64,000 bases of DNA from an uncultured Ruminococcus sp. GTDB taxonomy: Bacteria; Bacillota; Clostridia; Oscillospirales; Ruminococcaceae. The notes under the pieces are model-generated. The model saw only the letters and a list, made by a program, of their open reading frames with translations, ran no database searches and was not told the DNA's origin. Positions 50,874 to 59,903 of the stretch are shown here, in pieces (the stretch's first letter is position 1; every line of letters starts with the position of its first letter). The position numbers and the translations under genes are program-made. Where the stretch lies: positions 62,001 through 126,000 of the forward strand of contig NZ_CAKSNX010000004.1 in NCBI RefSeq assembly GCF_934476685.1, written 5' to 3'.

Positions 50874-53800
50874 ATGAAAAAAGCATTTAACAAATCAGCG
50901 GCGATCGTTTCTGCTGCTGCAATAATGCTGACAATGGCGCCATATGCTGAGTTTATTGGCAGTATGTCAGCAAGTGCAGCAACTGTACCGGAGGGCTTTG
51001 TTTACACAGAGGGAACAAAGTTTATGTGTGATGACGCACCTTATTATTACGGCGGCACGAACTGCTACTACCTCACATTTAAGTCAAAATATGCGGTAGA
51101 CAGCGTTCTCAACGATTGCGAAAACAATGGTCTTAATGTAATCAGAATCTGGGGTAACATTGATGCTGGTACAAGAGTTAGCGAAGCAAGCAACGGCGAA
51201 TACGCAAAGTTTGTAAACAGCGCTGATGGTTCTGGAGAAAAAGACGGTGTTTACTTCCAGTATTTTGACAAGGAATTAAACCGCCCTGTAATAAACGAAG
51301 GCGCTGACGGTTTAAGACATCTTGACTATGTTATCCAGCAGGCAGAAAAGAAAAATCTTAAACTCATTATTACTTTTACAAACTACTGGGAAGCTTTCGG
51401 CGGAATGGATCAGTACATAAAGTGGTGCAATGAAGCCGGTCTTGGAAATAACCTCAATCGTGATGATTTCTATACAAATGAAACCTGTAAGAAGTGGTAC
51501 AAGGATTATATCAATGGTCTGCTTAACCACACAAACTACTACACAGGTGAAAAGCTTAAGGATTCCGAAGCAGTATTTGCTTGGGAACTTGCAAATGAGC
51601 CTAGATGTGAAAAGAATGACGCATACTGCAAAAATGATATCCTTTACAACTGGGCAAAGGAAATGTCAGCATACGTTAAGAGCGTTGACCCATACCACAT
51701 GGTAGCTGTTGGTGATGAAGGTTTCTACAACTTCGACAGACAGTCTGAGCCATACAAATCCACAGTAGATTCAGACTACGCATTCTCAGGAAATCCTGGT
51801 GTTGACTTTGACAAGCTTATAAGCATTGATACTATTGACTTCGGTACACCTCACTTCTACTGCGATTCATGGAGCCTTAAGATCGACGGTGTAGGCAAAA
51901 ACGGCGGCGACGATGATATGGACTGGCTCAAGCTTCATGCTCAGTCTGCTCAGAAAGCAAACAAGCCTGTAATTCTTGAAGAGTTCGGACTTAAGGACAG
52001 AGCTACCCGTGATTCAAAGTATCAGAGCTGGATGGATCTTATCACTGACAATGAAGAATACGAGTTCCAGGGATTCAACTATTGGATGATAGCTTCATGG
52101 ATAGATGATGCGAAACAGGCATCATTCGGCGATGGCAAATATTATTATACAGATTACGACCAGTATACAGTTTATGGACCAGCTGAACTTGAAGCTGCAG
52201 TAGGTACGCCTGAGGCAAGAAATATTCTTCTTAAGGCAGCAGCAAAGATGGCAGCAAAGAATAAGACAAACTACTTCTCCCCTTCAACAGCTGATTATGA
52301 TATTGCAAAGGGCGGAAATCTGAAACTCAATCTCTATGTTCAGAAGGGTTCTTTCAATTCCCTTACACTTGGAGGAAAAACACTTTCAAGCTCCAGCGAT
52401 TATACATATACAAGCAAGGGAACAAACAGCAACGGTGTTGAAACAATAGAGATCACTATTAAGGAATCCGTTCTCAAAAATCTTGATCCAAGCAACTACA
52501 CACTTAAAGCAAGTATGTCAGCTGGTGCAAGCCCTCAGTGTACAATTTCAGTAGATAATTCATCAATAAAATCAGCTGTTGTAACACTGAACACTACTGA
52601 GGTCGATAAGAACAGCAAGTATCCTACTTCCCTTTCAGCTCAGATGACACTTAACGGCAATACACTTAAAGGAATTCTTCTTAACGGCACACAGCTTGTA
52701 TCCGGAACTGATTATACTGTTTCAGGCAGCACAGTAAAATTCACTACATCATTTATCAAGAAGCTTTCTGACGATTCAGCTACTCTTACATTTGATTTCT
52801 CACCATGCAAGGACGTAGATGTAGAGCTTTCTGTTAAGGATACAACAGGCAACGATGTGATAGATGATTTTGAGTCATATGAATCATCTGACGATCTTTG
52901 GAGCAGCTATTCAAGAAATCAGGGCGGTAACGATGTATCACTCAGCACAGTTACAAAGAACGGTTCTAAGGCTCTTGCATTCGGTTATAAGATCGATGAT
53001 CCTAACTACTGCGGTATCATGAAGAGCATCGGTACAAAGGATATGTCAGCATACGAAGGCATTTCACTTTGGGTTCAGGGTGATAATTCAAACAATAACA
53101 TTACAGTTCAGTTCAAGGACGCTAACGGCAACTTTTGGGAAAGCTATGTAACACTTGATTCTTCATCAGGAAAAACTGTAAATCTTCCATTCTCACAGTT
53201 TGTACAGCCTTCATGGCAGTCAGCCGGAGTAGCTATGGATACTTCCAAGCTCACAGAATTTGCGATCTATGCAGGCGGCAGCACAAGTGTTAAGTCTGGA
53301 ACAGTATATCTTGACGACATATGCGGATATGTTTCAACTCCAGATGTTCCAGATGTCATAGATATTGCAAGCTGCGACATTACAGTGTCAACACCAAATG
53401 TATTCTTCAGAGGAACCAGAATCAAGCCAGTTGTAACAATAATGAAAAATGGTGACGTTGTTCCATCAAGCGAATATACACTCAGCTATACAAATAACCT
53501 TTCAGTAGGCACTGGTAAAATTACGATCAAGGGCAGAAACAACTTCACAGGCACTACTGTAAAGACATTCAATATCACTCAGCGTTCTGTTAAGAATTGT
53601 GATATCAGCATTGATTCAGCTGTATTCACAGGTTCAAGAGTTAAGCCAGAAGTAACAGTAAACTGCAACGGCACAAAGCTTTACAGCGGTAACTATACAG
53701 TTGCATACAGCAACAATCTCAGCGCAGGCACAGCTACTGTAACAATTACAGGTAAGAATAATCTTAAGGACAAGGTAACTAAGACATTCAAGATCAGCGC

Positions 53801-54008
53801 AAGAGATATAAACAGCTGTAATGTAGTGATCTCAAAGAATGCTTCTAACAGCAGCAAGCCAAATGTAAAAGTAATGTATAATGGCTCTGAGATCTATAAG
53901 GGCAACTACACAGTTTCTTATTCAACAGTTTCAAATGGCAAGGTAAAGGTGACAGTTAAGGGAAAAAACAATCTCAGCGGCACTTTCACCAAGGATTATA
54001 CGATCTAA
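50874..54008 (+). CDS. Secreted GH5_7 beta-mannanase (GH5 - two X2-like - CBM11-like - three C-terminal Ig-like repeats)
   Basis: Hydrolyses beta-1,4-mannan. In its 1044 residues a signal peptide (about 1-36, ending ASAA) comes first, then a GH5 barrel (about 40-465). The barrel has GTNCYYLTFKS, IRIWGN, TFTNYWEAFGGM, FAWELANEPRC with acid/base Glu242, VAVGDEGFYNF, DFGTPHFYCDSW and VILEEFGL with nucleophile Glu370. These are subfamily 7 mannanase features. Next are two X2/Ig-like modules (about 468-560 and 565-655; the second has the LNGNTLKGILLNGT signature), a CBM11-like beta-sandwich (about 660-812, starting DVIDDFESYES), and three Ig-like repeats (about 830-1044). No dockerin or sortase motif is seen. 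It forms a pair with the GH9 enzyme upstream. Confidence 0.93.
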   Translation: MKKAFNKSAAIVSAAAIMLTMAPYAEFIGSMSASAATVPEGFVYTEGTKFMCDDAPYYYGGTNCYYLTFKSKYAVDSVLNDCENNGLNVIRIWGNIDAGTRVSEASNGEYAKFVNSADGSGEKDGVYFQYFDKELNRPVINEGADGLRHLDYVIQQAEKKNLKLIITFTNYWEAFGGMDQYIKWCNEAGLGNNLNRDDFYTNETCKKWYKDYINGLLNHTNYYTGEKLKDSEAVFAWELANEPRCEKNDAYCKNDILYNWAKEMSAYVKSVDPYHMVAVGDEGFYNFDRQSEPYKSTVDSDYAFSGNPGVDFDKLISIDTIDFGTPHFYCDSWSLKIDGVGKNGGDDDMDWLKLHAQSAQKANKPVILEEFGLKDRATRDSKYQSWMDLITDNEEYEFQGFNYWMIASWIDDAKQASFGDGKYYYTDYDQYTVYGPAELEAAVGTPEARNILLKAAAKMAAKNKTNYFSPSTADYDIAKGGNLKLNLYVQKGSFNSLTLGGKTLSSSSDYTYTSKGTNSNGVETIEITIKESVLKNLDPSNYTLKASMSAGASPQCTISVDNSSIKSAVVTLNTTEVDKNSKYPTSLSAQMTLNGNTLKGILLNGTQLVSGTDYTVSGSTVKFTTSFIKKLSDDSATLTFDFSPCKDVDVELSVKDTTGNDVIDDFESYESSDDLWSSYSRNQGGNDVSLSTVTKNGSKALAFGYKIDDPNYCGIMKSIGTKDMSAYEGISLWVQGDNSNNNITVQFKDANGNFWESYVTLDSSSGKTVNLPFSQFVQPSWQSAGVAMDTSKLTEFAIYAGGSTSVKSGTVYLDDICGYVSTPDVPDVIDIASCDITVSTPNVFFRGTRIKPVVTIMKNGDVVPSSEYTLSYTNNLSVGTGKITIKGRNNFTGTTVKTFNITQRSVKNCDISIDSAVFTGSRVKPEVTVNCNGTKLYSGNYTVAYSNNLSAGTATVTITGKNNLKDKVTKTFKISARDINSCNVVISKNASNSSKPNVKVMYNGSEIYKGNYTVSYSTVSNGKVKVTVKGKNNLSGTFTKDYTI
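53362..54005 (+). repeat. Three tandem Ig-like repeats at the C-terminus of the mannanase
   Basis: Repeats begin near IASCDITVS, VKNCDISID and INSCNVVIS and end in FNITQRS, FKISARD and the terminal KDYTI. As in the GH9 enzyme, the last copy is a divergent form (STVSNGKVKVT instead of SNNLSAGTATVT). Bases 53694-53717 are identical to 50068-50091 of the GH9 gene. Confidence 0.85.
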
Positions 54009-54027
54009 GCAAAACAAAACCAAAAAG

Positions 54028-54062
54028 CAAAGGCTGTACAAATTAGTACAGCCTTTGTTTTA
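54028..54062. terminator. Bidirectional terminator between the mannanase and the polysaccharide locus
   Basis: CAAAGGCTGTAC pairs perfectly with GTACAGCCTTTG around a six-base loop; T runs follow on both strands. It ends the mannanase gene and the leftward polysaccharide operon. Confidence 0.9.
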
Positions 54063-54941
54063 TTTCCATATAATAACCTCTGATCGGCAGGGCTTTCTGA
54101 ATAGCTTATGAAGTTTGCGAACTTTATCCATAAGCTTTATCGTATCATCAAAACTTCCTGCGTCAGCATTTTTACCTTTTGTATTTATCATCCAGTTTAA
54201 TGCCTTGCCAGAAAAATGTATGCCATCTTTACTGCCAAGCTGCAGCTTTCTTACAAGCTTCATGAGCTTTCCATTTGCCTCGCAAAAAACAGTACCGAAG
54301 TTTCCTCCTGAATTATCCTGTTTTACCTTACAAAGATCAAGACGTTCCTGTTTACGCTTAGCCGATTCATCTTTCGACATTTCAGGAAACTTGAATTTTG
54401 CTGAAAGAATAAGATACTCATTGTTATGAAATATAGAACTTCTGTATTTGAATTCACATTCTTCTTTGGTCAGTTCAATTATAGAGCCTCTTTCACCATA
54501 CTTAGTATCAGTAAGGCACAATGCTTCTACGGAAACTATGTGATCGGCAATAGTGCAGTTATACGCTTTTCCACGACCTGCGTTCATATAAATAGCACCG
54601 CCGACAAGTCCAGGCACAGAAAAAAGATACTCAATACCACCCATACCATTATCGTTTATGAAGTTTATAAGCTTTTGAAGTCTTACTCCGGCAGATACAA
54701 CCACCATATCGTTATCTATCATGATCTCATTTGAAAACTCTCTTAGCAATACGATATTGTCAAAATCATGACTATCATTGATAAGAAGATTAGATCCTCC
54801 GCCAATAAACTTAACATCTCTCTTCTCAAGAACAATTTGAACAAGTTCTCCCCTGTTTTCAGGGACATATAAATTTTTGCAATTTCCGCCTAAACCGAAT
54901 GTTGTATATTTATTCAGTGGTTCGTTTTTCAGAACTTTCAT
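54060..54941 (-). CDS. MurB-like UDP-sugar flavoprotein reductase, divergent active site
   Basis: This is the MurB fold. The N-terminal FAD domain has YTTFGLGGNCKNLYVP, VKFIGGGSNLLIND and IEYLFSVPGLVGGAIYMNAG. The C-terminal domain has EFKYRSSIFHN and a late SEVIIWK, which keeps the catalytic Glu. In MurB a serine in AGSxFKNP donates the proton; the aligned segment here is NSGGNFGTVF, with Asn214 at that place and no KNP. Its 293 residues are normal in length. It is the last gene of the surface-polysaccharide operon, 14 bases after the flippase. Either it is a working but divergent murB, or a paralogue acting on another UDP-sugar. A canonical murB may exist elsewhere. Confidence 0.78.
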   Translation of the reverse strand: MKVLKNEPLNKYTTFGLGGNCKNLYVPENRGELVQIVLEKRDVKFIGGGSNLLINDSHDFDNIVLLREFSNEIMIDNDMVVVSAGVRLQKLINFINDNGMGGIEYLFSVPGLVGGAIYMNAGRGKAYNCTIADHIVSVEALCLTDTKYGERGSIIELTKEECEFKYRSSIFHNNEYLILSAKFKFPEMSKDESAKRKQERLDLCKVKQDNSGGNFGTVFCEANGKLMKLVRKLQLGSKDGIHFSGKALNWMINTKGKNADAGSFDDTIKLMDKVRKLHKLFRKPCRSEVIIWK

Positions 54942-54955
54942 TTTTTTATCTCCGT

Positions 54956-56362
54956 CTATTTCTTTAATTTTTTGAGTATGATATTTTTAGCATTAAAAAT
55001 AATATTCTTGTTTATTACAAAAGCAAGAGTACAGCCAATAACAAAGTTGACTATATTTATCCACAGAACATTAAAACTGCACAATACGCACATTACTATC
55101 AAAACGGCAAGTATAAGCAATATTTTAGGATAGTTGTACTTTATTTTCACAAACTTATTTACATCATACATTCTGTATATAGTAAGAGCAAGATAGCTTA
55201 TAAGTGTAGAGATAGAACCCGCAGTTATGCCGATAACCTTTACTAAAAGCAGATCTATAAGCAGATTTATCACAGCGGCAATAACAGTTGTAATGCCAAC
55301 TTCTTTGGTTCGCATATATGCAACATATATGCCCCCTTGGAAAGCTGATAAACAGCAGAACATCATTCCCAAAAACAGCAGCGGCATCTGTACATAAGCG
55401 TCATCATAATCGCCTCGTATAAGCAGGAAAAATAAAATCGGTGTTGCCGCTATCAGAAGAGCCGTAAATCCCGAAATAATGCCGTACATATTGTCATACA
55501 TACTCTCATAGTAGCTGGAAGCATCGTCATCCTGTGATGCGATAGTTGCATTTTCCTGCCATGCCATGGTAAAAGTGCTTTGTACCATGGATAAAAGATT
55601 AGGGATCTTACAAGCTACCGCATAAACGGCATTAGCTGTAATTCCCAGAAAAGCTGTAATAACCAACCTGTCTGAAAGTCTTAAAACCCATGATGACAGA
55701 TTATTGAATACCATTGGCCAAGAGTAAGCAAGCATACGTTTGATCTCTTTAAAAGAAAAAAGACTTGGCTTGAACGTCCATTTATCTCTTATCTTATATG
55801 CTAAGAATATACAGCCGAAAGCATATGAAACCGCCATAGCGATCAGAACGCCGTTAAGACCGTTGCTTAACTTCCATACAAGCAAAACCGTCAGTATAAG
55901 GTTTGTGCTTGATAGAATAATGGCACTTATCGAGTAGGTAAGATTGTATGACAATCCCCTCGTTACCTGCTGTAATGCGACATAGATAATATCAAAGAAG
56001 TAATATATACATATCAATACCCTGCCGACAGCTGATACTCCAGGCATAAACAGATACAATATTATAAGCGCCGCAACTGATATCGGTGCGGTGAACATAA
56101 GTATATTGGTTACTATTGAGTCAACAGCTTCCCTATCGTCCCTTTTTTCAATAAGAAAACGGAATGCCGCCGATTGTATCTGTAATGTTATTATTGGCAG
56201 AAAAAGTGAAACCATAGTGGTGATAAGGTCATATGAACCAAACTCACTTTTAGATAGATACCCTGTCAAAATAGGAAGTGTCACAACGCTGACGAGTTTA
56301 GGGAAGAAAGTTCCGATAGATAGAATTATAGTATTTTTAAGTAAATTGCCTTCTCTGCTCAT
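54956..56362 (-). CDS. Polysaccharide flippase (Wzx-like, MOP superfamily)
   Basis: Moves lipid-linked glycan repeat units across the membrane. The 468 residues form 12-14 hydrophobic segments. The start LLKNTIILSIGTFFPKLVSVVTLPILTGYLSKSEFGSYDL (in overlapping parts) is typical of polysaccharide biosynthesis proteins in Firmicutes. The neighbouring ligase/polymerase and glycosyltransferases support a Wzx/Wzy-like pathway. It lies eight bases after the pyruvyl transferase gene. Confidence 0.9.
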   Translation of the reverse strand: MSREGNLLKNTIILSIGTFFPKLVSVVTLPILTGYLSKSEFGSYDLITTMVSLFLPIITLQIQSAAFRFLIEKRDDREAVDSIVTNILMFTAPISVAALIILYLFMPGVSAVGRVLICIYYFFDIIYVALQQVTRGLSYNLTYSISAIILSSTNLILTVLLVWKLSNGLNGVLIAMAVSYAFGCIFLAYKIRDKWTFKPSLFSFKEIKRMLAYSWPMVFNNLSSWVLRLSDRLVITAFLGITANAVYAVACKIPNLLSMVQSTFTMAWQENATIASQDDDASSYYESMYDNMYGIISGFTALLIAATPILFFLLIRGDYDDAYVQMPLLFLGMMFCCLSAFQGGIYVAYMRTKEVGITTVIAAVINLLIDLLLVKVIGITAGSISTLISYLALTIYRMYDVNKFVKIKYNYPKILLILAVLIVMCVLCSFNVLWINIVNFVIGCTLAFVINKNIIFNAKNIILKKLKK

Positions 56363-56370
56363 TATACTTT

Positions 56371-57426
56371 TTAATTCTCCTTTTTATCAAGAACCGTTTT
56401 GACTGCATTGTCCAGATATTTAAGTGATTTTTCCACTTTTTCAGCTTGCTTTATATCTGCAACAGAATAGTCTGTTTTTTTGTCAATAATGCTTTCAATT
56501 TCAGTAACATTACTTATAACGCAATTATTTAAACCAAAATCAGAAAGCATATTTTTGATCTTCTGTGCAGGATTTACTTCAACAAAGTTTTTCCTATATA
56601 AAATAGAAAAAACCGTACCATGAAATGTGTCGGTAATTACACATTCTGCATTATTCACATATCCTAAAAATTCAGACGGATCAGCAGCAACAGACAAATC
56701 GCACCATTTAAAGTATTTACCTACCGAAATGACCTTATATCCACGTTTATGACAAGCGGATATAACAGCATTGACCTGCTCGTCATTCTTAAACATTCTT
56801 GTGTAAGTATATATCATAACATACTTGTCTTTTATTTGCGGTAAGGTCTGCATTTTTTTGAAGTTGTCGATACCGAAAATAAAAGTCGGATCTGTAACAA
56901 CTGTAATATCATTATCTATCAAATCTGACAGTACGTTTTTTGAGTGATCGTCACGCACCGAAATAAAATCGAACTTGCTTATTCCGTCTAAAAGCTGAGT
57001 ATGCGTTTTCATATCTTCTTTTTTTACAGTATTTATAGTCGGAGCATATGCGATCTTATAGCCGCTTTTCAGACCAATTCCAAAAAACTCAGGAGAGTTC
57101 AGGAATTTGCTTCTGTTGACATTCCAAATCTCATCGCTGCCAAAAACATAGATGCTGTCAGACTCAGCATTTTTCATATCCACAATAGGCATTTTTTTCT
57201 TTAAAGCATTAAAAGTTTTATACTTTTTTATTTCAAAGCTAATGCCTTCAAACCTGCGTCTATAAATATGACCACAGATCTTAACCAATGATTGTTTTAA
57301 AACAGACTGGTGATGTATGTCAAGAAATGCTACTTTATCATACTTTTCTAATATGGTCTTTAAAGACAAAGCCTGAAGGTAGCTGCCATAATTAGGACTG
57401 TCATAAACAGTAAGTATATATATCAT
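56371..57426 (-). CDS. Polysaccharide pyruvyl transferase family protein
   Basis: A 351-residue member of the PS_pyruv_trans family, which adds ketal pyruvate from PEP to sugars of surface glycans. ILTVYDSPNYGSYLQALSLK opens the protein. SIYVFGSDEIWNVNRSKF and YKIAYAPTINTV are typical, as is the later AECVITDTFHGTVFSILYRKNFV in overlapping parts. The fold is GT-B-like. Pyruvylation would add negative charge to the polymer. Related family members catalyse other transfers, so the donor is inferred. It overlaps the ligase gene by four bases. Confidence 0.88.
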   Translation of the reverse strand: MIYILTVYDSPNYGSYLQALSLKTILEKYDKVAFLDIHHQSVLKQSLVKICGHIYRRRFEGISFEIKKYKTFNALKKKMPIVDMKNAESDSIYVFGSDEIWNVNRSKFLNSPEFFGIGLKSGYKIAYAPTINTVKKEDMKTHTQLLDGISKFDFISVRDDHSKNVLSDLIDNDITVVTDPTFIFGIDNFKKMQTLPQIKDKYVMIYTYTRMFKNDEQVNAVISACHKRGYKVISVGKYFKWCDLSVAADPSEFLGYVNNAECVITDTFHGTVFSILYRKNFVEVNPAQKIKNMLSDFGLNNCVISNVTEIESIIDKKTDYSVADIKQAEKVEKSLKYLDNAVKTVLDKKEN

Positions 57427-58700
57427 ATCATATCCTCACTAAGATTAAACTGTTCATTCGACTTCTCATTTACTGCTTCACTGCTGCTTTCTTTATTTGC
57501 ACAAAGAGCTAATGATATCAGCTGGTAAATAAGGAAATAGTGTGTACGGTAATATGAAACCTGACCATAGTCAAGCATAATTACAACAAACATAAAGACT
57601 GTGGCAAACATAAAGAAGGATTTTTCAGTTTTATTATAAAGAAAAACTGACTTTACAAGCATATAAATTAAAAATCCATAATAGCTTAAAAATCCGACCA
57701 AGCCTGTATTACAAAGTAATTCTGTATAATTACAGTGTGAATACAAAAACTTTCCCGTCTTTAATACGTACAGACCTCTGAATGCAGATACTCCATTGCC
57801 AAAAACAGGCTTGTCAGTAAACCACTGCATTGCAAAATTACGCATCATATAACGTTCAGAATATGACTGTGAATCCTCGCCGTTATTTAAAACAGAATTT
57901 ATAAATGACTGCATTCTATATCCGATCGTTCTATACAAAACACTGTTATTCATAATGATAAGGTAAGCAATATAAACTGCTGCAAGGATTATGATTCCTA
58001 TAAAAATAAGCTTAAAAGCACGTTTTCTATATTTGATAAAAAAGTAAACAGGTATAGAAACAACTACCGCTATTATAGTCTTTTTAGTTCCTGAAAGAGC
58101 TGCGGCAAGCAAAAGTATAACAAGTATAGGGATAAAAATAAATCTGTGCTTTTCAAACAGCGAATAGAAAGTCCAAAGTAAAGCAATTATTATGCTGTAA
58201 GAAAGCAGCATAAAGGTGCCATAATTTTCAAACAAGGCTTTTCCAAGACGCCAGTAGCTGCTCATTATGTACGAACGCTCATAGAACATTGTGTATACAG
58301 AAATAATAACTGTACCGATAACAAAAAAATCCATGACCTTTGATATACCGTCTTCAACAACGGTATTGCTGAAGAAAACATACTGAACTATTGTAAAAGT
58401 ATACAAAAGCATTTTCAGCATTACCTGCACAGTATCAGAGCCGTTAGCATTGAACGGAGTATAAGAAAGGGAAATAATTGAGTATAAAATAAACAGCATC
58501 ATAAAAATAGTTGCAGATGTAAAATATACCTTCTTATTTTTCAAAATAGTCCATACCAACAGACCTGCCATTGCTGCATAGCTAATCAGATCACTAATGA
58601 TAGGCTCAGCAGGTATAGCAATTATCATAATAAATAAAAGCAGATCTCCGATTATATTCGTTTTTTTATCATACTTTTCAAGTTTTTGTGAATTAACCAT
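57423..58700 (-). CDS. O-antigen ligase / polymerase family membrane protein (Wzy-like)
   Basis: A polytopic membrane protein of 425 residues (ATG 58700, chosen over TTG 58712, which abuts the AGGA site). It has about ten to twelve hydrophobic segments and a large extracytoplasmic loop with FTDKPVFGNGVSAFRGLYVL and HCNYTELLCNTGLVGFLSYYG, the Wzy_C-type region. It would polymerise repeat units or ligate the polymer. Its place among glycosyltransferases and a flippase favours the polymerase role. Confidence 0.85.
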   Translation of the reverse strand: MVNSQKLEKYDKKTNIIGDLLLFIMIIAIPAEPIISDLISYAAMAGLLVWTILKNKKVYFTSATIFMMLFILYSIISLSYTPFNANGSDTVQVMLKMLLYTFTIVQYVFFSNTVVEDGISKVMDFFVIGTVIISVYTMFYERSYIMSSYWRLGKALFENYGTFMLLSYSIIIALLWTFYSLFEKHRFIFIPILVILLLAAALSGTKKTIIAVVVSIPVYFFIKYRKRAFKLIFIGIIILAAVYIAYLIIMNNSVLYRTIGYRMQSFINSVLNNGEDSQSYSERYMMRNFAMQWFTDKPVFGNGVSAFRGLYVLKTGKFLYSHCNYTELLCNTGLVGFLSYYGFLIYMLVKSVFLYNKTEKSFFMFATVFMFVVIMLDYGQVSYYRTHYFLIYQLISLALCANKESSSEAVNEKSNEQFNLSEDMI

Positions 58701-58744
58701 TTTTATAGTCAAATCCTCTCAAATGTGGGGTTATATAAAAACAA

Positions 58745-59890
58745 TCACCAATCAATAGGTTTAAGCTCTTTTATACAATAATACGAGCTATCAGAATCAG
58801 CCGTTGCAGAAACGCTTTCGTTCCAGAAATCAATACTTCCCTTTTCCATCATTGATACATACTGAACATATTCTTTACTGCCTGCGGAAAAGTTACCATC
58901 CTTTACACGCTGTCTGTATTTTTCGAGATCAGTAGGCAGAAATTTATAATGACGCAGCACCATGATATTGTCTGATTTAAAATTTTTATAAAACGGATAT
59001 GACATATGCGACTGATACTGAATATCGCCACGCTGAATATAGATCAGAGGGAATTTAGTGAGCCATGGTTTTTTATCGTCATCATTCTGAGTAAAAATAC
59101 GAACTCTGACTCCACCCTGTAAACCGTCAATAAGCAGTTCATCTTTACCCGCTATCTTTGTATATCCGCTCTTATCAAAGTATTTATATGTATTAAGAAA
59201 GTCTGTTTTCTCTCCATTAAAAACAATGCTCTTTGGATACATATCAAGCATAAGTGCTTTCGCACGTTTGATATTATTTTTTTTACAATGCTCAATAAGA
59301 TCGTAGATCGACTTATTTTCAGAGTCATTGTAGTCCAAAAACTCATCTGAATCTACAACAAGATACCACTTATCAAAGCCGTAATGAGCCATTACCCTGT
59401 TTATCCAAACCTGTCGTCTAAGACTAGTATATTTTTCACTTGCAAGATAAACATTAACATCATTAAAGCTTGAGAAATACTCAGCAGTGCCATCATCTGA
59501 CATATTATCTATAAAGGCAAATGACTTTACGCCTAACTTTTTGTAATGCTCATATATTAATTTTAGGTTATCAAGTTCATTTTTTGCAGGACATATCAAA
59601 ACAAGATCCTGTTTATCTGGCAAGTGATTTTCCTTGACAATCTTAATTGGATCTGAATAAAACTCTTTAGCTAATTCAAGGCCTCTTTTATTTGTCACCA
59701 TTGAAAGCCTTATCAAAGCTTTCTTCCAATACTGCACATCAGCTTCGGAAGCATAAAAGCTTTTATCATCAGACTCTGCCAACTTTGTGATCTCGTTCTT
59801 TATATCTTTACTATTTGATTTAATACGTCCACGAATCAGCAGAAGCTGTTCACGAATATATGGTGGAATATACTTTAATACATCTGCCAA
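58745..59890 (-). CDS. Glycosyltransferase, GT2/GT92-like
   Basis: A cytoplasmic GT-A enzyme of 381 residues. The domain starts near residue 90: VLICPAKNELDNLKLIYEHYKKLGV, then AFIDNMSDDGTAEYF and the metal motif KWYLVVDSDEFLDY (Asp-Ser-Asp, about 177-190). The C-terminal part has LRHYKFLPTDLEKYRQRV. This pattern resembles GT2-type and GT92-like transferases of surface glycan loci. Donor and acceptor are unknown. Confidence 0.85.
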   Translation of the reverse strand: MADVLKYIPPYIREQLLLIRGRIKSNSKDIKNEITKLAESDDKSFYASEADVQYWKKALIRLSMVTNKRGLELAKEFYSDPIKIVKENHLPDKQDLVLICPAKNELDNLKLIYEHYKKLGVKSFAFIDNMSDDGTAEYFSSFNDVNVYLASEKYTSLRRQVWINRVMAHYGFDKWYLVVDSDEFLDYNDSENKSIYDLIEHCKKNNIKRAKALMLDMYPKSIVFNGEKTDFLNTYKYFDKSGYTKIAGKDELLIDGLQGGVRVRIFTQNDDDKKPWLTKFPLIYIQRGDIQYQSHMSYPFYKNFKSDNIMVLRHYKFLPTDLEKYRQRVKDGNFSAGSKEYVQYVSMMEKGSIDFWNESVSATADSDSSYYCIKELKPIDW

Positions 59891-59903
59891 TTTTATACCT
59901 CGA

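Noticed and set aside
47275..54008. Cellulosomal dockerin or sortase signal on the two hydrolases
   Set aside because: No paired calcium-loop segments of dockerin type, no LPxTG-type signal and no SLH domain are found in either C-terminus.
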